Below are positions 35,981 to 47,359 of a DNA stretch of 64,000 nt, one piece after another. Source of the DNA: Hetaerina americana (Eukaryota > Arthropoda > Insecta > Odonata > Calopterygidae). The position numbers were made by a program, and so were the translations under genes. The stretch is from the NCBI GenBank assembly GCA_022747635.1, contig JAKTNV010000009.1:69710407-69774406 (forward strand), read 5' to 3'. The notes below the pieces were generated by a model. The model was given only the letters and a program-made list of their open reading frames with translations. It was not told the DNA's origin and did not search any database. Position 1 is the first letter of the stretch. Each line of letters starts with the position of its first letter.

Positions 35981-37856
35981 TTCTTACGGAGAGGAGGTAT
36001 TACCGGTTGCAGGACCTGAAGGATCAATAATCTATACCTCCCCCCGCCCCAGGATGGAGTTATGGGGTCGTCTTTGCTTTTCCTCCCCTTCGTGTGAGGT
36101 AATTCAGGTGCTCGCGAAATCGGACGAGTGCGTCTTTCGCATGTGAGATGTGTGCAGAGGAGATTCGATGGAGCAGTCTTGGCATGTTAAACGAGGCATC
36201 GCGGCCTTTTGTTTTCTCCCCGAAAGGTTTTTTTTCTTCGAGAATGCGTTCATCTCCGAGCAAAAATGAAGTTTAAAGTGCAGCTAATAACGGAGGTACC
36301 TGGCTGAGCTTGTCGGGAAACGGGATTGGCGCGAAGCGAAAACCGTTTTTCTTAATATGGGAAATCTCGACTTCTCTGCCAGGCGTATATTTATCGATGC
36401 ATCACCAATGATTATCAACAATTTCACCGCTTTTAGTTGCTCACTTCCCAAGCGCTATTTAGAAATATCGTGCCAACACATACTACAACAAAAAAATAAG
36501 TTCATCACAGTATGATTAATTTAAAATAAAACTGCTATTTAGAAAGGTTGCTGCAGCTTTATTGCAATTATATCATATTTACCTTGAAGAAATTTTCAAA
36601 CTTTCCTATCTTTTTTCACTCAATATGTGTTTAATATATCATAAATAATGTAAATCGAAACTTTTTATCATAAGGAAGCCATTTAGCAGTAATAATACTA
36701 GAATGTTCCTTTTTCTCAGCTTGGTGATCAGGTCACACATGATCCGGTACGGTAATATCTACGCGCACAGACAATTATTTATGTAAGATTTTTGATCATC
36801 TTAAAGATCTCATCAGAAGGGTAATGGGATAGTCCGTGGCTTCCTGTGCGCGGGCAATATTTTCATCTAACGGTAGTTTCAAGCACCTCCTTGTCCCGTT
36901 CGTAGTAAATCTTAAGCTGAAATGCCGCCTCGATGCTAATGTGTTTGCTTTATCGGCGTCGTAATGCAGCGACCAAGCATTGCAGTAGGTGTGTGTTGTA
37001 GTTTCCTCACCTCTCCGACAGGCGGCAGCAGACGTTTATTGAGATGCAGTGCTTTCGAGCGAATGGCCCCCAACACTCCCATGGTCGCCTCTTTACGCGG
37101 GATCGTAAGTCATGTGACACGTCACCCTCAGCTATTGGCTGGCGCATGTTACGCGCTTGTTAAGCGTAAGTGAACTCGTTAATTTGCCGATAAAACGTCA
37201 TACAATGCACTGGTAAAAGTATCTTGAAATTCCGTTTCGTATTTATTTAATATTGTGTTCAAAACTAAGTATCATAAGGCTGAGTTTACATACGTTTCAA
37301 CTGGTTGATAGAAAGCTTTCCACTCGGACCGAGTTACAATGAAAAAATAGTCTTCATTGCCCAAAACTGAAAATCACAGCTAAAAAATGCATAAGCTAAC
37401 ATAGTAAATACATTACACGCGCTCAGGAGTACACAAAATATCGCTATAAGGCCCTTGGGAGGTAATCTGTAAAGAAATGCCGTAGAGGAAAGGTTCTGGA
37501 AAGACACGGAAAAAAGGCGGCACAAAACATATGAAGATGACATTGAACGCATTTTGCATACTAAATTCATTTATTATATCTTAAAATAAAGTGTGGAATA
37601 ATGTCTTTAGACGCTAGGATGAATTTGCACTGCGTTTAATACTTCATTACCCATTAGTATTACTCAGACGTCTGTGGACCAAAATAGCATTCAGCTATAC
37701 GTATCTTCCAACTTCTGATGGTTCGTGAATCATCGTTGAAGAGATCATTATTTTGATATTTTTACTCCCATCCAATTATCTCCATTCTTCTTATATTTTC
37801 CTTATAATCGGAGGCGATGTATGTTTTGCGAAAAAAGATTCAACTCCGCCAAATCA
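35981..37856. other. Spacer, no gene seen
   Basis: Mixed at 36000-36350, then AT-rich. A GC-richer, CpG-containing patch at about 36880-37180 has GTAAGT-like sites at about 37107 and 37165 but no start or family I can support. Confidence 0.45.
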
Positions 37857-38111
37857 TCAAATTTTCAAGCAAAAAATGTGAAATTCAAAAAATGCATCGC
37901 ATAATGTATACTTTTGCGACTCCGATTCTGTTCGTCCAATCAATCGTTCGCTCCTGACCGTCGGCTGAGCTCCTCCCGTCCTCATTTCCGCGGGTCTTAA
38001 GGCAGCTCGCTTCTCATGCTGAGTGAGTGCGCTTGTAGAAATGTCTTTTTCAGTCGCAAGCCATTTTTCATCCTCCTCATAACTGAGGTCCGTCTTACGC
38101 TCCGACGCCAT
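37857..38111 (-). CDS. Candidate small protein, family unknown
   Basis: The minus-strand ATG has a strong Kozak context (CCGCC before ATGG) and opens 84 codons, beginning MASERKTDLSYEEDEKWLAT. The product is charged and hydrophilic with no membrane segment and not low complexity. Upstream on the same strand are CCAAT- and GC-box-like words, within CpG-rich DNA. A donor-like GTAAGA sits only 13 bases after the ATG start, so the true first exon could be very short. No family is recognised, and GC-richer DNA gives such frames by chance. An ATG in the other direction overlaps the same CCATGG site. Confidence 0.22.
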   Translation of the reverse strand: MASERKTDLSYEEDEKWLATEKDISTSALTQHEKRAALRPAEMRTGGAQPTVRSERLIGRTESESQKYTLCDAFFEFHIFCLKI

Positions 38112-38620
38112 GGCGGACGGCCGCCCCTTCAATCAGCAAACCCCCATTGGGGATGGACACCGCTGGGAATTTATTTCTCCCGCACGACCCGAGTAAATGT
38201 CTTGCTGCAGAGATCAATGGCAGATTGACTTGTCAGGTAGTGTGGGTGATCTTAGCGTTCGGAATGGGTTTCCCGAGGGAAGACGGGGGGTGCATGAGGG
38301 GTGGGAATGGAGTAGCGGGTCGCGGCGCGAAGGGAGGGTGTTCCATGGAGGTGGTTGTGATTGGTGATCTCCCGGGTTCCTCCGCGTCGGTTGCCATGGC
38401 ATCCGTGCTGGTGGCGCAATGGGTGGGTGGGTGGGTGCCGACCGTGGGTGAGTTGTCCCTCTCCCTGTCACTGTAATTGGCATACTCGTGATGTACGATC
38501 TCCCCGGATAATTCGCGCGGGAGGGCTAGTGCCTGGGTGTCCAGCTCACACGTCGCCGGCGATACTTGATTAACGTCCGGGCGACCGCGGAGAAGGTTTA
38601 GGTCTTAACAGGGGAAGCAG
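38090..38620. promoter_or_regulatory. CpG-rich segment, possible promoter
   Basis: GC- and CpG-rich relative to both flanks. It contains opposed ATGs at one CCATGG site (38109-38114), ATTGG and GGGGCGG-type words, and a (GGGT)n quadruplex motif. A + strand frame from 38110 runs 28 codons, and another frame (38147-38476) is open for 109 codons. Which strand, if any, is transcribed cannot be told. Confidence 0.3.
38421..38435 (+). other. (GGGT)n G-quadruplex motif
   Basis: Four GGG runs each separated by a single T, the tightest form of the parallel G-quadruplex pattern. It lies in CpG-rich DNA next to candidate start sites, where such motifs are often found. Confidence 0.8.
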
Positions 38621-40050
38621 CACGAGTGCTTTGTCGTGATGTTTCGTCGAGTTTGATTAAGTAGGATGCAGGCGCACTAGGGTTTTATTTTTTTAACAGC
38701 GGTTAGCTTGGTCTCGCGTGTCGCCACGAGGGTTCCATCTGGGAGCATGATTACGCGTAGAATCTTTTGCAATTGAGGTGATCCTTGGTGGAGGACAGTA
38801 GCAGAATTTATAAATTTCGGATCATTACAAAAGTGGTAGTATACAAAAATGATGGAGATCAAGTCAACAGGTAGAACGGCTGACGAAGATATTCCACAAA
38901 CAGTAGGAAAGGAAAGCAGTCTAATATAACCCGTTGAAAGAAGAAGAAACAGTGGAAACATCTTTAGACACAGTTGGTTGATGGAAATAGTCATTCAAAA
39001 TTAACCAAATGAGAGAAAGAAGAGTTATGAAATGAATTATGACAGTTCCAAGGAAAAGAAACATCGGAGCATGATGATTTGAGATGATGGATTAATCGAG
39101 CTCAGATTTTCGTCAAACTAATGATGGGATTTATAACCAGCAGTGATGAAGATAAATCCAAAAGTTACATTCATATTTGCATATCTGTAAGTTTTACTAC
39201 CGAAAACATATTTATGCCCTTTTCCCTACGAGAATAATTATGTACCAGTTAACCTTTTTGCACGAACACGACAGTCGGGATATACAATGTCGCTGCACAT
39301 ATGGTCTATTTTATTTGTAAGAATTTTCACCTGTTGAAATGATGCATTTAAATTATCGCCAGTTGCTAAAAAAAAGTTATGCAATTGTCCTCGAAAGAAA
39401 TCTGACGTGAATACGGAAAACGGTACGGAGGGCCTAAGGTTGGAGGGAAATGAGGAGTGCCGTTTGACGCCAAAGCTAATTATTTTAATACGCCTTTCAT
39501 TTTGGTAAATTTCTCCGGAGCATTGGCATTTTTTCGAAGAGATGCGACGTGTGCGGGCATTTAATGGCGCACTCCTCCCGTCCCGCGGAAGGCCAAGTGG
39601 GCAAAAACAAAATCCGTTGGTTGGGGGCGATGGAAGACGCTAATTCCCATCAATTAGGGTTCCCATTGTGCTCCAATGACTGTAGAACAACAGGGAGAGA
39701 AGAGCACCAAGTCTCCCGCACTCGTTCTCTTGTCCCACCCCGTGCGCTCCTCGCAAGCACGCATTATTTCGCTCCGCCCCTCGCCGCATGATTGCATCCA
39801 CCTAGCCCTCCTTCCTCCTCCGCTGACTCCTTTTGTATGCGCGCGGGGTGGAAAACAACGACGATGACGAGATGATAAACATTTTTCAAACGCAGTTGCA
39901 TCTGAAAGGAGCCACCACCACCAAGCAAGGAGGAGGATGGAAAATGGCTAAGAGTCAGTCACGTGGGGGGGACACAAAAGCATGCGTGGGAGTGGGGAGG
40001 GGTCTTGCTGCGGCGTCGATGGGTTGAGAGATGGGGGATGGGAGGAGTTG
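38621..40050. other. Spacer, no gene seen
   Basis: AT-rich at 38640-39450, then mixed. No gene or repeat supported. Confidence 0.5.
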
Positions 40051-40059
40051 GCGTGACGT

Positions 40060-41390
40060 CGATGCACTTCCAACCCCCCCTCCTCCAAGCGCCACCCACC
40101 TGCCTACTCAACCACCACCACCCAACCCCCTCCCCTTAGCAGAAAAAATATATACCCCCCCACCACTCACCCCATCATCGTCATCCCATTGTTTATTTGT
40201 ATCCGTTTGTACTTCCTCAACAATCATCTCTCTCTCTTCCTCTCTTTTTACTTCTCTATCCCACCCCGTTTCTTTTTTTTTCTCTCCCGACTATCCCCTC
40301 CTCCTTTTCCCCCTCTTACTTCCTCCCTCGCACGCGATGCACCGGCCTCACTGCTGCACCTTCTACACCACCACACTCCCCGCACCCCGACCGACTCATC
40401 CAGAGATCGAACTGCCTGGAGAGTTTGCTGTGTGGGTGTGGGGACGGCGTTGGTTTCGGTTTGGTGGGAGGGGAAAGAGAGGGAACGGGGCATTACGAGG
40501 GGTGAGTGCGGTGCGGTGTGGTGCACGGCAAACAGACACCAACCACCGTGGTGGTGGACGTTCCGTTCGTTTCGTGGGTGGGGCGGAAAGAGGAGGGATG
40601 AGGAGGGGTTGAAAGGTGCTTTGGGTTTCTGCCTTCCGTCGCTCGGGTGTTGGATCGGACAGCAGGGTTTATTCGGATAGACTTTCTAGAAGGGGGCTGG
40701 TTAAAAAAATACAAGAGCACGGAAAATAAAAGCGCTAACGGAAGAGTGGCGTAGCGAAGGATACACAGTATTTTTTGGAGGGGGGCGTGGGATGTCGGTC
40801 GCGGGGTGGGGTGGGTGGAGTAGGATTTTCAAGCTGGGTGGCAACGGGGGGGGATTCGGCGGAGAGGGACGGTCCGTGCGTCTGTGCGCGCGTGGGCTTA
40901 TGAAGGGGGGACTCCTGGTTAGGAGGAGGGGGTGAGTGCACTGCCGGGATTGGATAATTAGCGGCTGTAGACTACCCCTGCAGTGACCCCAGGGTGTGGG
41001 GTATAATGGGAGGAAGTTTTTCCTGAGATGGTGGGACGGGGAAAAAGTTGGAGAGTTTGCGGGGGTGAGGGGTTTTGGTTGGGGGGGGATGAAAGCGGGA
41101 GGGTGAGGGGGGGGGTCGGTGGAGATGCATTTCGCCCCGCGGGAGAAGGGTTCCTGGCGGTGGTCGGAGCGGACGTGGGCTAGGGAAGGGAAACTTGGGG
41201 TGGGATATCCCTGCCAAAGGAAGCATGTGCATCCCAGGAAATCTAGAGGGTGAGTTTCCCTTTTTTTTTATTAGGTATTTTTTCTCCCCTGCGTGGGTGG
41301 AAAGAGTGAGATAGAGAGGTGGAGGGTGGACTTTGGGGGGAGGGTGGTTGGTTATAGGAAAAGGGTGAAGTTGTAAGCTGGGGCTATTGA
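40060..41390. repeat. Pyrimidine block switching to purine block
   Basis: C/T-rich at about 40060-40400, then G-rich and G/A-rich to about 41390. Frames of 160-190 codons cross the switch and are low complexity on both sides. The two halves do not look like inverted copies of each other. Confidence 0.7.
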
Positions 41391-42500
41391 ATTCTCCAGA
41401 GCTGAGCTATATATGCATTCCTGGTTCGGTCTTGTGTGTATGTGTCGGGGTGAGGGTGGGGAGGAAATAAGGGTGCGTATTTTATGCGTATGGTGCATCG
41501 GAACGGATTGCAGTTCTGTTAGCTCCAGGGTTTATTTTTATACCCCGACTCCATCCTACCCTTCTCGCCCCGGTCTGGTAGTGTTGTGGGTGGGGGGTGG
41601 GGACCTGTGCAAAGGGAAAGGAAGGGTTGGTGTGGGTGGTGTAGTGGATCGCAATCTTTTTTGTTATTCTTTTCCGTTCGGCCAATCCGGTGCGCCCTTC
41701 TGCACGGCACACAACACATGTCCTGAGCCGTGGATAGTAGCATCGCGTTTTCCTTTGCTCTATTCGAACGCGTGGGTGCATGGGTAATTCGCCCTAGAGA
41801 CATGCGGAAGCAAGTCCGTTATCCCGATGGCTCAGGGTTATTCGGTGTGTTTATGCTGAGTGCTGGGTTCTCATTCCTGGTTTTTACTCTTAATAATCGC
41901 TTCATCTGCTTTTAAAATGAACGAGAAATTATTGCATTTGCAGCTTAACCTGTCCAAAGAGAGATTTGGTTGTTTGAAAAGTACGAATATCTAATTGAAA
42001 TGTCTTAAAGGGCTTTTGGGGATTATTGTAAATTCAAATCATCGGGTTCCAGCACAGATAAACCTAAAATAAGATCATATATCACTCATATTTCCTATGC
42101 TTGGCCATAGAGTAGAATGGTATACGTTTTTGGTGGTCTTCCTGAGTAAACACTCATCTGCTGCTGAATCCGAAAGTGTGGGGATTTTTGGGTTAGATAT
42201 TTGACACCAATGACGTATCATGCAAATCTTTTGCATCGGGAAATTCCTTACCTGACGCTTTTAACTAAGCTGAATTCTGAATTTTCTAGAGAAAAATATT
42301 AATGGAATCATAAAATAAAATAAACCCATTTACTTATTTACCATCATTCAAACAATTGCTATGAATCGTTATTCGAGACCTTTCAAATGGCGATCTGATG
42401 TCTTGGTATTTTTCGTCTTAAGCACTTTTCCTAATAGGAAGCCTTTTCTTAAAGATGATCCCAGTCAATCTCGAAGCTTTCACATATTCTTGGCAAATTC
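41391..42500. other. Spacer, no gene seen
   Basis: G/T-rich to about 41660, then mixed to AT-rich. TATATATG at about 41408 has no initiator at the right distance. Nothing gene-like supported. Confidence 0.45.
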
Positions 42501-42519
42501 TTCACTTTCAACTTGACGT

Positions 42520-42930
42520 ATTTTTCGCGCGTCCTCACCCTTTCTATTTCCTCACCCCACTCCAGACCACAGTCTCCCCGTTCCGCATTTTCTTACTTCC
42601 GACATCACCCCCGCCCCTCTCACCGTGACTGCTCTGTCGCAACTTTTTCCTCACTTATGAATCCTCCTCTCCCTCAACAAACCTCCTCCCCCACTCACTG
42701 TTGGGTTTTTTCCTTTATTTTCAGCGTCGAAACTTTTCTGGTGACGAGGGAGGAAGGGGTGGTTGAGAAAAGGGGTGTGAGATGAGGGTATGGAAAGGGA
42801 TGGGGGACCTTTTAGGAAGGAGCCAGCCGGAGAAAGAAGGCATGGGGATGTGGCGGGTGGGTGGGTTATATAAGGGTGGAGTGGGGAGAAGACGATAGGA
42901 TTGGGGAAGAGGGAATGATCCGCTCCCACA
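42520..42930. repeat. Pyrimidine tract switching to purine tract
   Basis: C/T-rich at 42520-42720, then G/A-rich at 42740-42930. It is a smaller copy of the composition pattern at 40-41.4 kb, without sequence similarity that I can see. Confidence 0.6.
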
Positions 42931-45900
42931 ATGGTCTGGGGCTCGGGTCTTTTTTATTAGCTGGACTACCCAATCCCTTGGTTGACTAATTAGACGAGGT
43001 CTGTCTCCTTATTTTTATTCCCATCGGGGGTTTAGTGCACTGACTCCCTCCCTTCATCCTCCATCCTATATTCTTTAATATTTTTTTCTCTTATTATCAA
43101 GGCGGTTTCTTTTTTTATATCCTTTCCCGTATGCGCGTGGAGCAAATTCTCTTATTTCATCGTCTCTCTTCGTTCCTTCTGCGCTCTCGCGATTTAAGAG
43201 GAGGATTATATCCACGCAAGGCTGCAAAATTTGACCCTCCAACACCAAAATCGAGCGTAACTTTCTTTCCTTTCTTCTTGTCACCCCGTCTCCTAAAAAC
43301 TTGACATCTTCGGCCAACGGAATGCTGTCGTGTGGGGTCACATTTGATTAGGTGAGGGTAAGTTTCAGTTCATTCGCTAACGGTGCACTTGGTGCTTTGT
43401 TTATCATTTTGAATTTTGCCTTCTTGCTCTTATGTGATATATCATGGCAGATAATGCTATAACGCTTACTCAATTTTGTATATCATCAAGATAAGTGCGC
43501 TTTACATAATAACTTATGCATAAAAAACTATGTAATAAAGGTTAATTATTTTAAATCCCGGATTGTAAGAGCTGAGCATTGTAGAACTTAATATTCATAT
43601 ATATGTGTGTGTATATTTATTTATGTATCCATTAAATAAAAAATTCATGCGTGGTATGAATGGTATTTTGGCATTCAGAGTGGGAAAGTGGTGATTCCGC
43701 CATAAAAAACATTGATGTGGAATACAAAGTACATCTTCATCATGGATTTGCATTTGAGAAATCACGCTATTGAAACAAAATGACAAAAAAATGTCGAATA
43801 TTTGATATTTGCATTATTTGTTCAAATCATGCATTATGTTCCAAAACCATCCATTTCCTGATTCATTTTAAGATCATGGATAGGTTTTCATGGAATTTCA
43901 TATTGCCAGGACTTCAAGGCATATCGTAGCATTAAAATTTCTACATCCATATCGCGGAATGTGGAGATATAAAAGGGCCAGAGGCTCAGATTTCGGTCTG
44001 TTTTACGGCAATATCGCCAAGGAAAGCAGCAGAACTACGGAATTTTCCCTACTTTTCAATCAGGAGGTCATTTATTCCCTATGAGACCCAACTTTTCCAA
44101 CTCCTCCCTATCCTCTGCAGTCATCTTCATGAAAGGGGTATTTCCCACCGTGATCAGACGTTATGGATATGCGTGTATGCGGTATCACACATTATTGCCT
44201 CTGGAACGTGAAAAAGTGAACGAGCACTTTTCTCTCCCCCTCCAAAGTGTGGTGAGGTCTCATATTTTTTGCCTCGCGGATGTAGGGGCCGGAGGAGAGG
44301 ATGGCGGGGTGAGGGGGGGGGGAGTAAAGAAGTGCGAGAATTATTCGGAGGACGGACTTCAATACTGCGAAAAATGTACTTCTGTGCATCGATGCAGCAA
44401 TCTTTGTATCGGCGTCTTGTAAATCACTTTACATGGATGCTCAATATCGTCATCGCTTTCAGTGCGGTGTATTTATTCATTCCGTTTGCAGGCTTGCGTT
44501 GAACCAGGGTAAGACGTTTGTAATGCTTCTATTTGTCCAAATGGACGATAGAATGAACGGATGATGATTTTCTTATACTCTCAGGCATAGGTAATCACAA
44601 TTTTTAGTATCTCTTTAGCGTAAACTCATCATTCCGTAATCTTAATATATTGTGGTTAAAAATATGAAAGTTAACCATCGCTATTGACGTAGATGCCGGT
44701 TTGGGTTGATCTTCAAGTAACGAACTCTCGGGCTAGCAAGAAAAATCGCCAGTATTAATTCTACCATAAATAGGGTTTTATAAATTATTTTCCTCTCGAG
44801 TTGTGATTCGCCTCTAACGAATTCGTTGGATACATAATTATGAATATTTCTTACGCTATGGAATGGCGCGTGACGCTGTCTACGACGTCATCACTATTGA
44901 TGCTTAAGACATGTCGACATTGCTCATTCGATTCAGTATAAAACCGTCGATTTTATTTCTGGCCCTTGTAAGTATAACGAATGAACTTCCATTTTCCAGC
45001 GGCATGGGAGGACTTATTTCGACGCAGAGTATTACGCGTCTACTGTTGTTCGCATCCGAAGTGTCAGGGCAACAAGGCCTTCCGCGGCCTCGGTATAGGA
45101 AAGGAGGGAAGGAAAGAGTGGGATGGGCTCCCTACTCAACAGTCTTTCATCGGTGAGGGGCTTTAATGGGCTGAGTTGATGCCGAGCTTCAGAATAAGGG
45201 TGGTTGAAAGGGGTGGGATTGAGGCAAAAGAGATTCTGCAATAGTCATCATGAACCCGCGTGCAAAGACTCCAAAAGTCATACATCCAGTGCTGCGAGGA
45301 TTGAAATGGTAGGAGCTGCTTTGGTGGGGTCGGCTAGTGGTCAGGAAAGGGGCGAGATACTGGAAAGGGAAAGATGAAAGTTCTTCCCTTTCGCTTTTTA
45401 TTTTCAATTGCCTACGCCTTTTTCCACGAAATGGCGAGGTGCCTGAGCATCCATCCGTGAGCGTACGCACTTCTGGACGAATGATGGAGATTGGTGCTCG
45501 GTACGTTGTGTCGCAAGAAATTGTGATACAATATTGATTGAATTGAGCTCTTACGTCTAGTAGTGTTGAATAAATGTCATTTATTATGAAACATCATGCT
45601 ATATGTATGTTATATATGTTACATGGATGTCATGTTACCTACATAATATAAGTCCTGACTTCAACTTGTGTTGTCGTGACGATTCACGTACGCTGAGGAG
45701 GGCTACTTTTTGGCCAAAATACGCGTATTCGTATTCACCTTTCTTATTCCTTTTCCTTTTATACCCTTTACCCCTTACTTTGACTTGTAGCGTTAGCCAA
45801 ATAATCTCATTTGTGCTTTGTTTTGAAATTTAAACTGTTTACGGCTATTGGAGCTTTTTCATTTACTCAAAATTGGGATGCCATCACCACTTATGTGTAA

Positions 45901-46300
45901 TTCACCTCGTATGCCATTATACCTCTGAACTCATTGTTTCACTCCATCCAAGCCTCGGATATTATAAGTGGTCAGAGATGGTGTTTTGGTAGCATGAAAA
46001 TCTTACTATCTAACCTACAATATAATAATTAAAACTTACGATCCTAAGTATTTGAGCAGGTACTTATATATTTGTATTCCTAGCCATCTATATGAGCATT
46101 GGGGAGATTCATTTAACAGTTTCTTCCATTCCACAAATTTTGCGTCACCTTCGAGAATAATCTACTCGGCTTAGTGATCCTCTTTGAAACGTTGTAACTC
46201 CGACCGAAAAACGGCACCCATTTTTCCGGTTACAGGCACAGCAATACAGTGGCGAATCAAAATTTTCCTGACCAAAAATGAATTTGGAAATCCATGTAAA
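42931..46300. other. Spacer, no confident gene
   Basis: Mostly AT-rich. TATAAAAGGG at 43968-43977 is a good TATA match but lacks an initiator about 31 bases on, and the overlapping 64-codon frame is unremarkable. A GC-richer patch at 45000-45160 has short frames only. Confidence 0.45.
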
Positions 46301-46301
46301 A

Positions 46302-46672
46302 TCACCGTCCACATTGTTCCCAACATAATCTCCTGTTGGTTGTCGCCACTCGTAGCATAAATCTTATATTGCGTACAAGCCCTTGAAAGTGCGCTTTCGA
46401 ATTGAGCACTAGAGGGAAAAGGGGGAGTGCCGAACTGAGAACTACGCTTAGCAGAGGCTTTTCTATTATGCACAGTGAAAGTTCGCATTGAAAACGAACG
46501 ACGTCTGCGTTTAAAACGGAGCGATGAAACTCAGGTATTTCAAAAATCAGGAGAGTTCCAACAATGCGAAACGGCAGAGGGAAGGTTTTGTTGGAAAACA
46601 AATGAGCTCTTTAAACTTTACCTACCACTTACGTGTCCCCCACTTCAATTGTTTTTTCTCTGAGTCCGCCAT
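46302..46672 (-). CDS. Candidate two-exon small gene, family unknown
   Basis: On the minus strand an ATG in an excellent context (AACAAA before ATGGCGGAC) starts MADSEKKQLKWGT and meets a GTAAGT donor after 40 coding bases (46672-46633). About 224 bases on, a polypyrimidine tract ends in CCCTCTAG. Splicing to 46408 keeps the frame and adds 35 residues before a stop at 46302, giving about 48 residues, Arg/Lys-rich at the end. I recognise no family. Overlapping the second exon, another minus frame (46171-46488) is open for 105 codons with its own ATG, so the true structure may differ, or exon 2 may lie further off. Confidence 0.25.
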
Positions 46673-47010
46673 TTTGTTTTGCTCGATTTTGTTCTGGATA
46701 ACGGGAAATATTTTCTAAACCTCTTGCGTGTGTTCTCCCGATGCTTCAAGTTATTTGCCAAAGGGAAACGGGCTACGTAACCTTTTTTTTTCAATTCTGA
46801 CCACGTACGTAAACTTTATTTTCACGTTCCGCATTTATGTGGTGCAGTTTTAGAGCTTCTCGACTCGAAATACTTTGAAGCGGTCCCGCTTTCTCTCGTC
46901 TTGCGAAGGCAAGTGATGTCAAAAAAAAAAAAATATATATCCCTACACGCATGAATGAAAGCAAGCTTTAGTCTCCACTCAGTTCGTATTATTTTGCAAG
47001 CATTGATATA
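46673..47010. other. Gap between two opposed candidate starts
   Basis: A poly-A run at 46920-46932 is followed by TATATAT (46934-46940) and a TCAGTT at 46979-46984. The TATA-Inr distance (about 47 bases) is too long for a standard core promoter, though the initiator alone could serve the + strand frame starting at 47011. Confidence 0.35.
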
Positions 47011-47196
47011 ATGAGTGGCTATAATGAAAATGAGTACGTATGCAAATCGCTTCACGATCATTCTTCATTTGAACTAATCGTGGAATCAGGTAGGTTTTTC
47101 AAGGCGGCATTCAATTGTTTTTCGATGACTTTTGAGAACATCACAGCATTCATATTGAAGTACCATCCAGAGAAAACACAATTTTCGATTATATAA
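47011..47196 (+). CDS. Doubtful ORF, possible first coding exon
   Basis: The ATG (TATAATGAGT) starts MSGYNENEYVCKSLHDHSSF, and the frame runs 61 codons. A good donor, AG followed by GTAGGT, lies at 47090 after 26 codons, so the rest may be intron. Splicing from it to the acceptor at 47287 would hit a stop at once, so the two segments do not form one simple gene model. The first 26 residues look more protein-like than the rest. No family recognised. Confidence 0.17.
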   Translation: MSGYNENEYVCKSLHDHSSFELIVESGRFFKAAFNCFSMTFENITAFILKYHPEKTQFSII

Positions 47197-47287
47197 GTAA
47201 ATGATATTAAATAGTAGAGCAATAATATTTAGTATTATAGAATAAACTCTTTATATTTTATTATTAATCTTGATTTATATCTTACAG

Positions 47288-47358
47288 GTGCCTGATCCAA
47301 CTGATCGAGAGAGAGAGAGGGAAACATTTCAGCTCTATTTTTCGTTAAAAAATTCTAG
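47288..47358 (+). CDS. Candidate 71-base internal exon, family unknown
   Basis: It is preceded by TATCTTACAG and followed by GTAAGC after CTAG, a good acceptor and donor pair. Only the first frame is open, reading VPDPTDRERERETFQLYFSL and three more residues; the other two frames stop. The Arg-Glu repeat comes from a short GA run. It needs an upstream exon ending in a complete codon, which I could not find nearby. It may be a chance pair or an untranslated exon. Confidence 0.2.
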
Positions 47359-47359
47359 G

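Noticed and set aside
43968..43977. TATAAAAGGG as a promoter
   Set aside because: No initiator or convincing frame at the expected distance; TATA words are common in AT-rich DNA.
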